A DNA stretch of 8,986 nucleotides from an uncultured Nitrospira sp. (GCA_902500695.1 CABVRQ010000068.1:11957-20942); one strand, 5' to 3'; positions 1 through 7,076 are shown, numbered from the stretch's first letter. The notes: a model not told the origin generated them from the letters alone. Made by a program: numbers and translations.

Positions 1-2933
1 GAGGTCATGATGATCGGACGGAATCGAAGACGGACAGCCTCTAAGGCCGCCTCCACCAGTGGCATCCCCCCCTCGTAGCGATGATTCGCAAATTCGACGA
101 TAAGAATCGCGTTTCGTGCCGCCAGCCCGATTAAGGTCACCAAGCCGATTTGAAAATAGATATCGTTACTCAGTCCCCGAATCCACACGGCGGATAAGGC
201 CCCGAAGAGGCCGAACGGCACGGCAAGAATCACCGCAAAGGGCACCGACCAACTTTCATACAGCGCGGCAAGCACCAGGAACACCATCAGGAGGCCGAAG
301 GCAAAGGCAAAGATGGACTCCGTTCCGGTCTTCCGTTCCTGATAAGAGATCCCGCTCCAATCGATATCATAGCCCTGGGGAACCAACACCTCCTGCGCCA
401 ACCGTTCCAACGCATCAAGGGCGGCCCCTGAACTATATCCTGGAGCAGCGGAACCCAACACGGAGGCGGTATTAAATCCGTTGAAATGGGTCACGGTATC
501 CGGACCGCTCGTAAATTCCGTACTGACCACGGTATCAAGCGGCACCATCGTGGAACCTTTCGCACTCCGGGCCCGCACATAAATTTTCGAGATATCATCC
601 GGACTCGACCGGAACTCCGGCAACGCTTCGGTCTGCACCCGGTACACCCGACCGAATTTAATGAAATCGTTGATGTAGAGATTGCCAAAATAGGCTTGCA
701 GGGTATCGAACACTTCAGAAATAGGGACACCCAAAGCTTTGGCCCGTTCCCGATCCACCCGGGCATAGAGTCGCGGCGCCGACACGCGAAAACTTGTGCC
801 GATCGCTCCAATGGCCGGATCTTGTTGCGCCCTGCTCACAAATTGTTGCGTCATCGCGGCAAATTGTTTGAAATCTCCACCGCTCGGATCCTGTAATTGT
901 AATGAGAATCCTCCGGTGGCCCCCAATCCCCGAATAGAAGGCGCATTAAAAGCCAGGATCAAGGCTTCGGGAATTTCAGCAAACTTTTTAAAGGCGTTTC
1001 CAATCAACGCTTGAACATGTTGCTCAGGTCTGGTGCGGTCATCCCAATGGCTCAGGGGCACAAACATCGTCGCTTGATTCGCCCCTCGAGTGTTAAACAC
1101 AAAGTTCTGCCCGGCAAGGGCATCAGTTGAATGCACCTCGGGAACCGAGAGGAAATACTCTTCCACTTTGCTCAACACCTCAATCGTGCGTTGTTTGGAG
1201 GCACCATCCGGCAATTGAACGATCGAAATAAAGTATCCCTGATCCTCTTCGGGTAGAAAACTGGATGGAAGCATTTTCAGCAACCCGGCGCTGACAAAAA
1301 TCAGGACCCCGAAGATTGCCAGGGACAGCAGAGAGTGTTTGAGAATCGTCCCAACCGTTCCCACATACCGATTCTGCGTCCAATCAAAACCTTGATTGAA
1401 TTTCTTCCAAAACCGGTTCTGCCCTTCCTGATCCGGCTTGAGAATCAACGCACAGAGCGCGGGGCTTAAGGTCAGCGCCACGACTCCGGACAGGACCACG
1501 GATAGCGTGATGGTAATCGCAAATTGCTGATAGAGTTCTCCTGTGATTCCTCCCAGAAACGCCACCGGTAAAAACACGGCAGCCAGCACCACGACAAGCG
1601 CAATGACCGGACCGGTGACTTCCGTCATCGCCAGCTTCGCAGCTTCCTTTGGCTGGTGTCCGTTCTGAATGTGCCGGGCGACGTTTTCCACCACCACAAT
1701 CGCATCATCCACCACAATCCCGATGGCCAACACCATGCCGAACAGGGTCAAGGTATTAATGGAAAATCCGAGGGCGACCATACCCGCAAATGTGCCGATC
1801 AGTGAGACAGGGACGGCCACGGCTGGGATTAATGTGGCACGCCAGCTTTGAAGAAAGAGGTAGACCACCAGAATAACCAGGATTAAGGCTTCGCCCAGGG
1901 TCTTCACCACTTGTTGAATGGAGACCTCGATGAATCGGGTCGTATCGTAGGGGATGTCGTATGAGACTCCAGCCGGAAAAATATTCGTGAGGCTCTTCAT
2001 CTCGTCCTTGATTCGTTTCATGGTTTCAAGGGCATTGGCTCCCGGGGAGAGAAATGTCAGCAGGAAGACATTCGGTTTGCCATTCCACCGTCCCTCGAGG
2101 TCATAAGATTGTGCCCCCAACTCAACCTTGGCCACTTCTCCAAGCCGAACCATGGAGCCATCCGGGTACGCCCGGACAATCATGTCTTCGAATTCTTTGG
2201 CATCACTCATTCGTCCCTGGGTAATCACAGGAATGGTGAGTTCCGTCCCTTGAGGAGCAGGCTCACGCCCTAACCGGCCGGCCGGAAAATCTCGATTTTG
2301 TTCTCGCACGACATTCGCGATGTCCGTCGGCGTCACATCCATTTGAGCCATGCGAATGGGGTCCAAAATGAGGCGCATGGAATAATTTTGTCCTCCGAAG
2401 ATCGTCGCATCCCCTACTCCGGGAAGCCGTTTGATGTTATCCACAATCCGGAGAATCGCAAAATTGGAAAGAAAGACGGTATCCTGACGAGGATCACTGG
2501 AACTTAACGCCACCACGGCGAGTAGATCCGGAGAAACCTTCTTGACCGTGATGCCCTGCCGGACCACTTCCGGCGGAAGCTGTGGTTCCGCCAGGCGTTG
2601 ACGGTTTTGAGTTTGGACTTGGGCGATATCGACATCCGTCCCGATTTCAAAGGTCAATCGGATGGTCATATGACCATCGTTGGTACTGGAGGAATCGTAA
2701 TACAGGAGATTATCGATGCCGGGGAGCTGCACCTCAATCGGCCTCGCCACGGCTTCGGCTACGACTTCTGAACTGGCACCGGGATAATCCGCATCAATCT
2801 GAACCACAGGAGGGGTAATTTGCGGAAACTGGGCAATGGGAAGAACCTGAAGGGACACCAGTCCCACAACCACGATCACAATAGAAATGACCGTGGCAAA
2901 GATCGGTCGATCAATAAAAAAATGAGAACTCAT
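1..2933 (-). CDS. HAE1-type RND multidrug efflux transporter, 3' end cut by window
   Basis: Inner-membrane proton-driven drug exporter of the AcrB/MexB type, which works with a periplasmic adaptor and an outer-membrane channel. The reading frame stays open for 977 codons to the window edge; family members are about 1,030 to 1,060 residues, so only the last TM segments are missing. The N-terminus (MSSHFFIDRPIFATVI) is the standard first TM start. The TM4 motif GIVVDDAIVVVENV places the paired proton-relay aspartates at D409 and D410. TM10 reads GLAARNAILIVEFA, with R940 where AcrB has the essential K940. The RxRxRPIIMTS block at the window edge matches the AcrB R971/T978 region. The ATG at 2933 has AGGAG five bases upstream, and it overlaps the adaptor stop as ATGA, which suggests translational coupling. 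Substrate cannot be read from the sequence. Confidence 0.95.
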   Translation of the reverse strand, partial: MSSHFFIDRPIFATVISIVIVVVGLVSLQVLPIAQFPQITPPVVQIDADYPGASSEVVAEAVARPIEVQLPGIDNLLYYDSSSTNDGHMTIRLTFEIGTDVDIAQVQTQNRQRLAEPQLPPEVVRQGITVKKVSPDLLAVVALSSSDPRQDTVFLSNFAILRIVDNIKRLPGVGDATIFGGQNYSMRLILDPIRMAQMDVTPTDIANVVREQNRDFPAGRLGREPAPQGTELTIPVITQGRMSDAKEFEDMIVRAYPDGSMVRLGEVAKVELGAQSYDLEGRWNGKPNVFLLTFLSPGANALETMKRIKDEMKSLTNIFPAGVSYDIPYDTTRFIEVSIQQVVKTLGEALILVILVVYLFLQSWRATLIPAVAVPVSLIGTFAGMVALGFSINTLTLFGMVLAIGIVVDDAIVVVENVARHIQNGHQPKEAAKLAMTEVTGPVIALVVVLAAVFLPVAFLGGITGELYQQFAITITLSVVLSGVVALTLSPALCALILKPDQEGQNRFWKKFNQGFDWTQNRYVGTVGTILKHSLLSLAIFGVLIFVSAGLLKMLPSSFLPEEDQGYFISIVQLPDGASKQRTIEVLSKVEEYFLSVPEVHSTDALAGQNFVFNTRGANQATMFVPLSHWDDRTRPEQHVQALIGNAFKKFAEIPEALILAFNAPSIRGLGATGGFSLQLQDPSGGDFKQFAAMTQQFVSRAQQDPAIGAIGTSFRVSAPRLYARVDRERAKALGVPISEVFDTLQAYFGNLYINDFIKFGRVYRVQTEALPEFRSSPDDISKIYVRARSAKGSTMVPLDTVVSTEFTSGPDTVTHFNGFNTASVLGSAAPGYSSGAALDALERLAQEVLVPQGYDIDWSGISYQERKTGTESIFAFAFGLLMVFLVLAALYESWSVPFAVILAVPFGLFGALSAVWIRGLSNDIYFQIGLVTLIGLAARNAILIVEFANHRYEGGMPLVEAALEAVRLRFRPIIMT

Positions 2934-4186
2934 GAGTTCTCCTGTGTTGTTTCAGCAGGTGTCGGATTCTCATGACTCGGGCTTTCCGATGCGGCCTCTC
3001 CATTCCGGAACGGAACTGGATTGACCTGCACTCCCGGTTGAATCCGATGAAATCCTTCGACGACGATGCGCTCCCCCGGCTGAAGGCCTTCTTCGATGAG
3101 CCAATCGCCCCCACGCCAGGTGGTGGCGTCCACTTCACGCACTTCGACTTTATCGTCAGGTCCGATCACATTCACAAAGGTGCCTTTGGAACCCTGTTGA
3201 ACCGCACGCTGGGGAATTAAAATCGCATCGGTCCGGATATAGCCCTTCAGCCGGATGCGGACAAATTGTCCGGGATACAAATAGGACTTTCCGGGGGCAA
3301 GATCCGCTTCAGGATTGGGAAAGGCAAACCGTCCCTGCAAGGTACCGGTCTCCGACCGGAGGGCCACATCCGCAAAATCCAATTTTCCTTCATGGGGATA
3401 CACACTGCCATCCGCGAAGGTCATGATTCCGCGTAACTGAAAGAGATCCGGCCTCTGGACTCTATGTGCGGCCAGTTCACGCCTTCGGCGCAATAAATAC
3501 GTTTCCGGAACAGACATATTCACATACATGGGATCCAACTGATCGATCGTCGTCATGAGATCTGTCTGGGCAGACACCAGACGTCCCTCATAAAACCGGC
3601 TTTTCGAAATGCGCCCCCCGATCGGGGCGACAATCAGGGTATTACTCAGGTCAAACCTGGACTTGACCAGATCGCCCTCCGCCGCTTCCAGAGAGGCTTT
3701 GGCAGCTAATCCCTCGGCCACCGCATCGTCTACATCCTTTTGACTCACAGCTTGTTCTTCCAGGAGAGGATTGACGCGAGCAAAATCCTGCTTGGCTTGT
3801 ACCAGTCGAGCCTGCGCTTGCGTCACTCTGGCTTTGGCACTGAGATAGGCTGCTTTAAAGGGCACGGGGTCGATGAGATACAGCCGGTCACCTTTTTTAA
3901 CATTCCGACCTTCGGTGAAAAATACTTTCTTGATGATCCCCGTCACCTGAGAGCGGATCTCCACTGGACGAAAGGCCTCGGTTTGTCCGATGAATTCCGG
4001 TTCATCGGGAAGATCCTCGGTGGTCACCGTCACTACTTCCACCATCGGCGGTGGAGGGGCCGGAGGGGAAGTCGCTCCCTGCCCACACCCCATCAAGAGA
4101 ATCAGGAGCAACCAGGCACTCCCACGAACACCGGCACTCCCACTGTGAAAGGGGGATGAAACTGAACTGAGAATGGCTAAATTCAT
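2930..4186 (-). CDS. Periplasmic adaptor (membrane fusion) lipoprotein of RND efflux pump
   Basis: AcrA/MexA-type adaptor that bridges the RND transporter to an outer-membrane channel. Numbered from the ATG at 4186 (418 aa), a hydrophobic stretch WLLLILL leads to the lipobox LMGC with acylated Cys34, then a proline-rich linker (PPAPPPP). The first lipoyl half-domain is about 75-107 (VEIRSQVTGIIKKVFF), the helical hairpin about 108-182, and the second lipoyl half about 183-206 (APIGGRISKSRFYEG). The beta-barrel runs to about 310 and the membrane-proximal domain to about 395, followed by a polar tail. The frame also allows a TTG at 4204 or a GTG at 4201. I prefer ATG 4186 because it is a standard start codon with GGTGGG about 10 bases upstream, but the signal ahead of the lipobox remains long, so the start is uncertain. 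The stop overlaps the transporter start by four bases. No TetR-type regulator gene lies upstream. Confidence 0.93.
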   Translation of the reverse strand: MNLAILSSVSSPFHSGSAGVRGSAWLLLILLMGCGQGATSPPAPPPPMVEVVTVTTEDLPDEPEFIGQTEAFRPVEIRSQVTGIIKKVFFTEGRNVKKGDRLYLIDPVPFKAAYLSAKARVTQAQARLVQAKQDFARVNPLLEEQAVSQKDVDDAVAEGLAAKASLEAAEGDLVKSRFDLSNTLIVAPIGGRISKSRFYEGRLVSAQTDLMTTIDQLDPMYVNMSVPETYLLRRRRELAAHRVQRPDLFQLRGIMTFADGSVYPHEGKLDFADVALRSETGTLQGRFAFPNPEADLAPGKSYLYPGQFVRIRLKGYIRTDAILIPQRAVQQGSKGTFVNVIGPDDKVEVREVDATTWRGGDWLIEEGLQPGERIVVEGFHRIQPGVQVNPVPFRNGEAASESPSHENPTPAETTQENS

Positions 4187-4206
4187 CTGGTTGATTCCCA
4201 CCAATT

Positions 4207-4238
4207 CCGGCCAAACCCCTTCACGGGATCATGGCCGG
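4207..4238. repeat. Nested inverted repeat ahead of the adaptor gene
   Basis: Perfect 6-base arms CCGGCC (4207-4212) and GGCCGG (4233-4238) enclose an inner CCC/GGG pair around a short loop. The repeat ends 21 bases upstream of the preferred adaptor ATG at 4186, and it directly abuts the alternative TTG start at 4204. It could be a hairpin in the mRNA leader or a regulator operator for the efflux genes. It is not followed by a T-run on either strand, so it is unlikely to be an intrinsic terminator. Confidence 0.45.
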
Positions 4239-4604
4239 GATCTTCAGATTGTTGGCTTCTCTGCATTGATTGCCCATTCATAAGGTTTGTCTTTCCTTGA
4301 CTTCAGCATTATTCGTCGATTTCTTTCTTCTTGAGTATATGGACGGACAAGAGCCACGATTCTTACAGTTTCGAATGGGTTCCGCTTCTCTCTTTTTCGA
4401 TGAAGACGCAAGAAAAGGAATCGCCGTGACCGAATAGAGACATTTTTCTCTTGAACCATATACACCTTTTGACCAATCAGCGTAGTCATGGGTTTTCAAC
4501 ACACTATGTCACACCCGGTAAGAGTATAAAACTATCGTCCCGGAAAAACCCTTGAGGGCGAAGGACCAAATCAAATATGTGTTGATAAAACCCCATTTGT
4601 TGCA
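4239..4604. other. Intergenic region between YHYH gene and efflux operon, no convincing gene
   Basis: This stretch lies between the YHYH stop and the adaptor leader and should contain the efflux promoter. An 81-codon minus-strand ORF (4244-4489) and a 74-codon GTG-start ORF (4278-4502) overlap each other in different frames. Both lack a Shine-Dalgarno sequence and a recognisable domain, and both are rich in Arg and Lys, so I do not call either one. A TATACT hexamer on the minus strand (4523-4528) resembles a -10 element, but no good -35 sits at the right distance. No repeat array, tRNA or IS end was seen. Confidence 0.5.
4544..4570 (-). terminator. Possible weak intrinsic terminator after the YHYH gene
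   Basis: About 40 bases past the YHYH stop, the minus strand reads CCTT, a 7-base loop, then AAGG, extendable by G-T wobble pairs and running into a short T-stretch (GGGTTTTTCC). The stem is short and wobble-rich, so termination may be weak and read-through into the efflux genes cannot be excluded. Confidence 0.3.
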
Positions 4605-5618
4605 TTAGCGATTTGAAATCAGAGTTGCATCGCAATACTTTTCTCCATCGTTGGAAACACAACCATACTCGGCGACATGACATCCCAGAATTTCATTCTT
4701 GCCGGGGGCAGCTACGTGGTAATGGTATCCCAGATCACCGAACATGTGCCCCTGACAGGAATCCAAATCCTGTGGTTCTGTCCCATCAGTGTTCAGTCGT
4801 GAGTGCAGTATATAACCATCCATGGCAATGCCGATCATCGGTGCATGACCAGGAGCGCTTTGGCTTTGTACTTCCTTTAAACAGCCCGTGACCGCATGAA
4901 TGTGATAGCCCACATGAAGGTTGACATGCCCACCGCAATCATCAAATGGGGCCAGAGTATGGGCGCCGAGGATATGGTCAACGGGCGCTGGAGCGTCAAG
5001 CCGTACACCACTGTAAGTAAGACCTACTCCGACAAACCCAATTCGGCCACCGGGATGAGGTGTTCGGACCGGCTCGATCGGAATCACATAGGTCATGGTC
5101 GCGCCTTCCTTCATGTAGGAGGTCTGGCACTCGACACAGTAATTGCGATATTTGGGGTCGACATCGGGCCGTGCGGCGGCCCCGCATGACTCCTTGGTAT
5201 CAGTAACATGGACCGCTCCGGTCTGTGGATCGAAAAGTTGCCACATATCATCATTATAGAATGAGCCCAAATTTTGGATAAAGGCACCATCGGCATCATA
5301 GACCTTTCCTCCGTCAAGCCAGATACCGGCTTTGTCCGGTCCATCTGCGATATTACGCGGACACCAAGGCCCCGGCAAGAAACCGGACGGTTCTGTCTTA
5401 ACGGTAATGGAGAAACATTTCGTCTCGGTACCGCCGGAAAGTTTACAATCGACCAGCTTGGGTCCGTCGGTGATCGAGTCTTCATGAAATTGATGCTTCA
5501 GGTTGTGAAGATATGCTGTGTGTTTAGGATCCGTGGTCAATTGTTCGTCGGCCCTGGCGTTATTGACCGTTAAGGTTGCCACAGTCAGCATGAGCACAGA
5601 TAATAACAGTGATCTCAT
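4605..5618 (-). CDS. Secreted YHYH-domain protein
   Basis: Exported protein of the YHYH family, whose biochemical role is not established. Of its 337 residues, 1-23 form a signal peptide (hydrophobic LLLSVLMLTVATLTV, cleavage likely after ARA). Two family blocks share identical spacing: D-x-C-x-G-H-x5-G-Y-H-x-H at C228/H231/G237-H241 and at C288/H291/G297-H301. Between them is APMIGIAMDGY, matching the family's PLIGYA-DG-type segment. Twelve cysteines, including C161-x2-C164, suggest disulfides or metal binding in the periplasm or outside the cell. The ATG at 5618 has AGGAG nine bases upstream; that AGGAG lies in a small inverted repeat. The start overlaps the stop of a 23-codon upstream ORF. 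It follows the jelly-roll protein gene by 119 bases and is probably cotranscribed with it. A metal-binding role is inferred from the His/Cys pattern only. Confidence 0.85.
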   Translation of the reverse strand: MRSLLLSVLMLTVATLTVNNARADEQLTTDPKHTAYLHNLKHQFHEDSITDGPKLVDCKLSGGTETKCFSITVKTEPSGFLPGPWCPRNIADGPDKAGIWLDGGKVYDADGAFIQNLGSFYNDDMWQLFDPQTGAVHVTDTKESCGAAARPDVDPKYRNYCVECQTSYMKEGATMTYVIPIEPVRTPHPGGRIGFVGVGLTYSGVRLDAPAPVDHILGAHTLAPFDDCGGHVNLHVGYHIHAVTGCLKEVQSQSAPGHAPMIGIAMDGYILHSRLNTDGTEPQDLDSCQGHMFGDLGYHYHVAAPGKNEILGCHVAEYGCVSNDGEKYCDATLISNR

Positions 5619-5686
5619 GAGGAGGATCTCCTATGAAAAAATACTTTTGATGGTTTCTCCTCCCAGTTTATTGGGAAGTGTCTCAT
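5615..5686 (-). CDS. Candidate 23-aa leader ORF translationally coupled to the YHYH gene
   Basis: A 23-codon ORF (begins MRHFPINWEE, ends HRRSSS) starts with ATG at 5686, seven bases after a strong AAGGAG. Its stop TGA overlaps the YHYH ATG as ATGA. The peptide has no signal sequence and resembles nothing I recognise. The last six codons run across the inverted repeat that holds the YHYH ribosome binding site, as expected of a leader whose translation exposes the downstream start. An additional TCCCA/TGGGA repeat with a 6-base loop lies within it. It could be a real small protein, a coupling leader with no product function, or a chance ORF. The strong ribosome binding site together with the exact stop-start overlap is the main argument for it being real. 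Confidence 0.5.
   Translation of the reverse strand: MRHFPINWEEKPSKVFFHRRSSS
5620..5632 (-). promoter_or_regulatory. Ribosome binding site inside a small hairpin (YHYH gene)
   Basis: On the minus strand AGGAG, ATC, CTCCT form a 5-bp perfect stem with a 3-base loop. The first arm is the Shine-Dalgarno sequence of the YHYH gene, nine bases ahead of its ATG. Folding would hide this site, and ribosomes finishing the upstream 23-codon ORF would open it. The regulatory effect is inference; the repeat itself is directly visible. Confidence 0.4.
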
Positions 5687-5706
5687 GGTATTTCTCCTTC
5701 GGGTTC

Positions 5707-5732
5707 CCCGCACAGCTTCCGATTTGTGCAGG
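5707..5732 (-). repeat. Intercistronic stem-loop after the jelly-roll gene
   Basis: On the minus strand CCTGCACA pairs with TGTGCGGG (8 bp, one G-T wobble) around a 10-base loop, beginning six bases past the stop codon at 5738. No T-run follows, so it looks like an mRNA-stabilising or processing hairpin between cotranscribed genes rather than a terminator. Confidence 0.45.
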
Positions 5733-5737
5733 AGACC

Positions 5738-6736
5738 TTACTCGACGGTCTTGCGCAGCAACACAAGATTGTCGAGAACCAGATTCGATGACCAGATAAA
5801 GTCGGCATCAGCTTTGAGATCATCAAAGATATCGAGGAAGTTCATGAACGCCGGCTTGTTATCAACACCGACCGTATCGTTCGTAAAGACAGAGGCGCGT
5901 GGCCAGGCACTGTCATCATAATCCGTGGCGAACCAGTTATCCGGAATAGGCCAATGCGCAGCTGAAAATGATTTTCCATCTTGAACGCTTTCCGTCGAAC
6001 AGGCGGAGCTGTCTCTGCGTTGACCCTCCACTTTCAGGCATGAGCGATCTTGTAGCGGGGCGGTGTAAAAGGTCTGGGCTTTCCAGGTGGCATTCGTTAT
6101 CGCGACGGTCTTTCCGCTTTCGTCTTTGATCACAGCAACGACCCCGGCGTCCCCTGGATGATAGGCCCGGCCCCTGTTTTGCTCTGAGCCCAGGCCAAGA
6201 TGTTCTTCCCAATCCACGGCTAGCACAGCCACAGAAAACGGGCGATCGACCTTGAATCGAATGACACTGCTATTGAACGGCGTAAAAGGCACTGCATCGA
6301 CGGCCAACAAACGGCCGTTCACGTACAACTCAAAATAATTATCAGCAAAGATAAAGACTGTAAAGTTCTCAGTACCGCCGGCGTCCATCACGGGGACCGT
6401 CTTCAGATCAAGCTCTGAACGATTGCGCAATTGGACGCCATCACATTGATTGAAAAGGTCAGATGCCTTCTCCGCACTTTGAAAGTGCGTCTGAGCCGGC
6501 ACAATCCACTCCGTGCCATCTTCGGCCCTGATCTTTCCGACTGCACTAATACGCGCGCTGGCTCCAATACACGCATAAAGGCCGGGATTGACCGTTTGGG
6601 CCAATCCTGTCGTGAAGGACGGCATCTCTTCTGCCCAAATGTTTTGGGCGAAGACGAATGCCCCGAGTGCCACAAAGACTAGAGTTAATCTGAAAGTGGG
6701 CAACGCGCTCCAGGATATACGTTTCGTTGTATCCAT
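5738..6736 (-). CDS. Exported protein with galactose-binding-like (jelly-roll) features
   Basis: I do not recognise a named family. The first 35 residues look like a signal peptide: Lys/Arg, then a hydrophobic core FRLTLVFVALGAFVFA, then cleavage probably after IWA. The body has segments typical of carbohydrate-binding jelly-roll domains: NYFELYVNGRLL at 133-144, a SVAVLAVDWEEHLG strand-turn at 168-181, TWKAQTF at 217-223, and WFATDYDDSAWPRA at 268-281, the usual W-x5-DDSxW edge of galactose-binding-like folds. Four cysteines (C56, C98, C233, C246) could form two disulfides outside the cytoplasm. No catalytic motif is visible. The ATG at 6736 has only a weak purine-rich ribosome site. It is the first gene of a likely unit with the 23-codon ORF and the YHYH gene, so the two exported products may act together. 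Sugar or surface binding is inference from fold-like motifs. Confidence 0.7.
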   Translation of the reverse strand: MDTTKRISWSALPTFRLTLVFVALGAFVFAQNIWAEEMPSFTTGLAQTVNPGLYACIGASARISAVGKIRAEDGTEWIVPAQTHFQSAEKASDLFNQCDGVQLRNRSELDLKTVPVMDAGGTENFTVFIFADNYFELYVNGRLLAVDAVPFTPFNSSVIRFKVDRPFSVAVLAVDWEEHLGLGSEQNRGRAYHPGDAGVVAVIKDESGKTVAITNATWKAQTFYTAPLQDRSCLKVEGQRRDSSACSTESVQDGKSFSAAHWPIPDNWFATDYDDSAWPRASVFTNDTVGVDNKPAFMNFLDIFDDLKADADFIWSSNLVLDNLVLLRKTVE

Positions 6737-6839
6737 GATTCACGATTTCCGCTGGGTTTAAGTCCTCAAGCCTTTTGCTTACTATTGGCCATAGGATGCA
6801 CACCTATTAATCAAAAGAGAAATGTTTATTTTTCATTAA

Positions 6840-6862
6840 ACTTATACGGATATTCTATAAGT
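6840..6862. promoter_or_regulatory. Candidate LysR-type operator (T-N11-A inverted repeat)
   Basis: Perfect 7-base arms ACTTATA (6840-6846) and TATAAGT (6856-6862) are separated by 9 bases, giving an ATA-N9-TAT core that contains the T-N11-A pattern bound by LysR-type regulators. It lies in the 131-base divergent gap between the LysR remnant and the jelly-roll gene, ending five bases before the remnant's expected start. The position fits an autoregulatory and divergent-target site. AT-rich DNA makes chance repeats fairly easy here. Confidence 0.4.
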
Positions 6863-6867
6863 ACATT

Positions 6868-7053
6868 ACGGAAATACGAACCATCAGAAGTTTCATGACG
6901 GTGGCCTCGCAGAAAAGTGTATCCGCGGCCGCACGGGAACTGAACAGGGTGCAGTCCGCATTCAGCAACCGGATATCTGACATGGAAAACAAACTTGGCG
7001 CGGGAATTTTCAAACATGTCCTGGTAAGAAATGCGGCGACTCGCCCTACTCTT
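6868..7053 (+). pseudogene. Truncated LysR-family regulator (N-terminal HTH remnant)
   Basis: The plus-strand frame from 6868 reads as the winged HTH of a LysR-type regulator: EIRTIRSFMTVASQ, then SVSAAARELNRVQSAF, then SNRISDMENKLGAGIFK. This matches the family pattern of L-R-x-F-x-x-V-A, A-A-x-x-L-N-x-x-Q-S-A-x-S, I-x-x-L-E-x-x-L-G-x-x-L-F. Where ATG is expected, the codon is ACG (6868-6870), one base from ATG; the next in-frame ATG (6895) would cut off the first helix. Similarity fades after about 7053, and the roughly 240-residue effector domain is absent; the pirin 3' end begins at 7077. The gene is therefore start-damaged and truncated. It diverges from the jelly-roll gene, the usual layout of a LysR regulator and its target, so it may once have controlled that unit. 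It also lies tail-to-tail with the pirin gene. Confidence 0.65.
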
Positions 7054-7076
7054 TGCCCTTACTGTCATGTTGGCAA

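Larger units (their letters stand above)
6737..7076. other. Divergent intergenic region with regulator remnant
   Basis: Apart from the LysR remnant and the adjoining inverted repeat, this AT-rich stretch holds no intact gene. The part from 6737 to 6867 should carry the promoter for the minus-strand exported-protein genes. A TTGATT hexamer (minus strand, about 6810) is a possible -35, but no strong -10 follows at standard spacing. I see no clear terminator beyond the pirin stop at 7077. A minus-strand ORF at 6826-7080 is the antisense shadow of the remnant. Confidence 0.5.

Noticed and set aside
116..896. Plus-strand ORFs of 119 and 136 codons over the pump gene
   Set aside because: They are Arg/Pro/His-rich antisense shadows of the RND transporter frame, which is continuous and strongly conserved.
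4244..4489. 81-codon minus-strand ORF between the YHYH gene and the adaptor gene
   Set aside because: No ribosome binding site, no recognisable motif, and a second ORF of similar size overlaps it in another frame. It could be a hypothetical gene, but the sequence alone does not support it.
4896..5573. Plus-strand ORFs of 97 to 99 codons across the YHYH gene
   Set aside because: Antisense shadows of a protein with a signal peptide and conserved family motifs; no ribosome sites or domains of their own.
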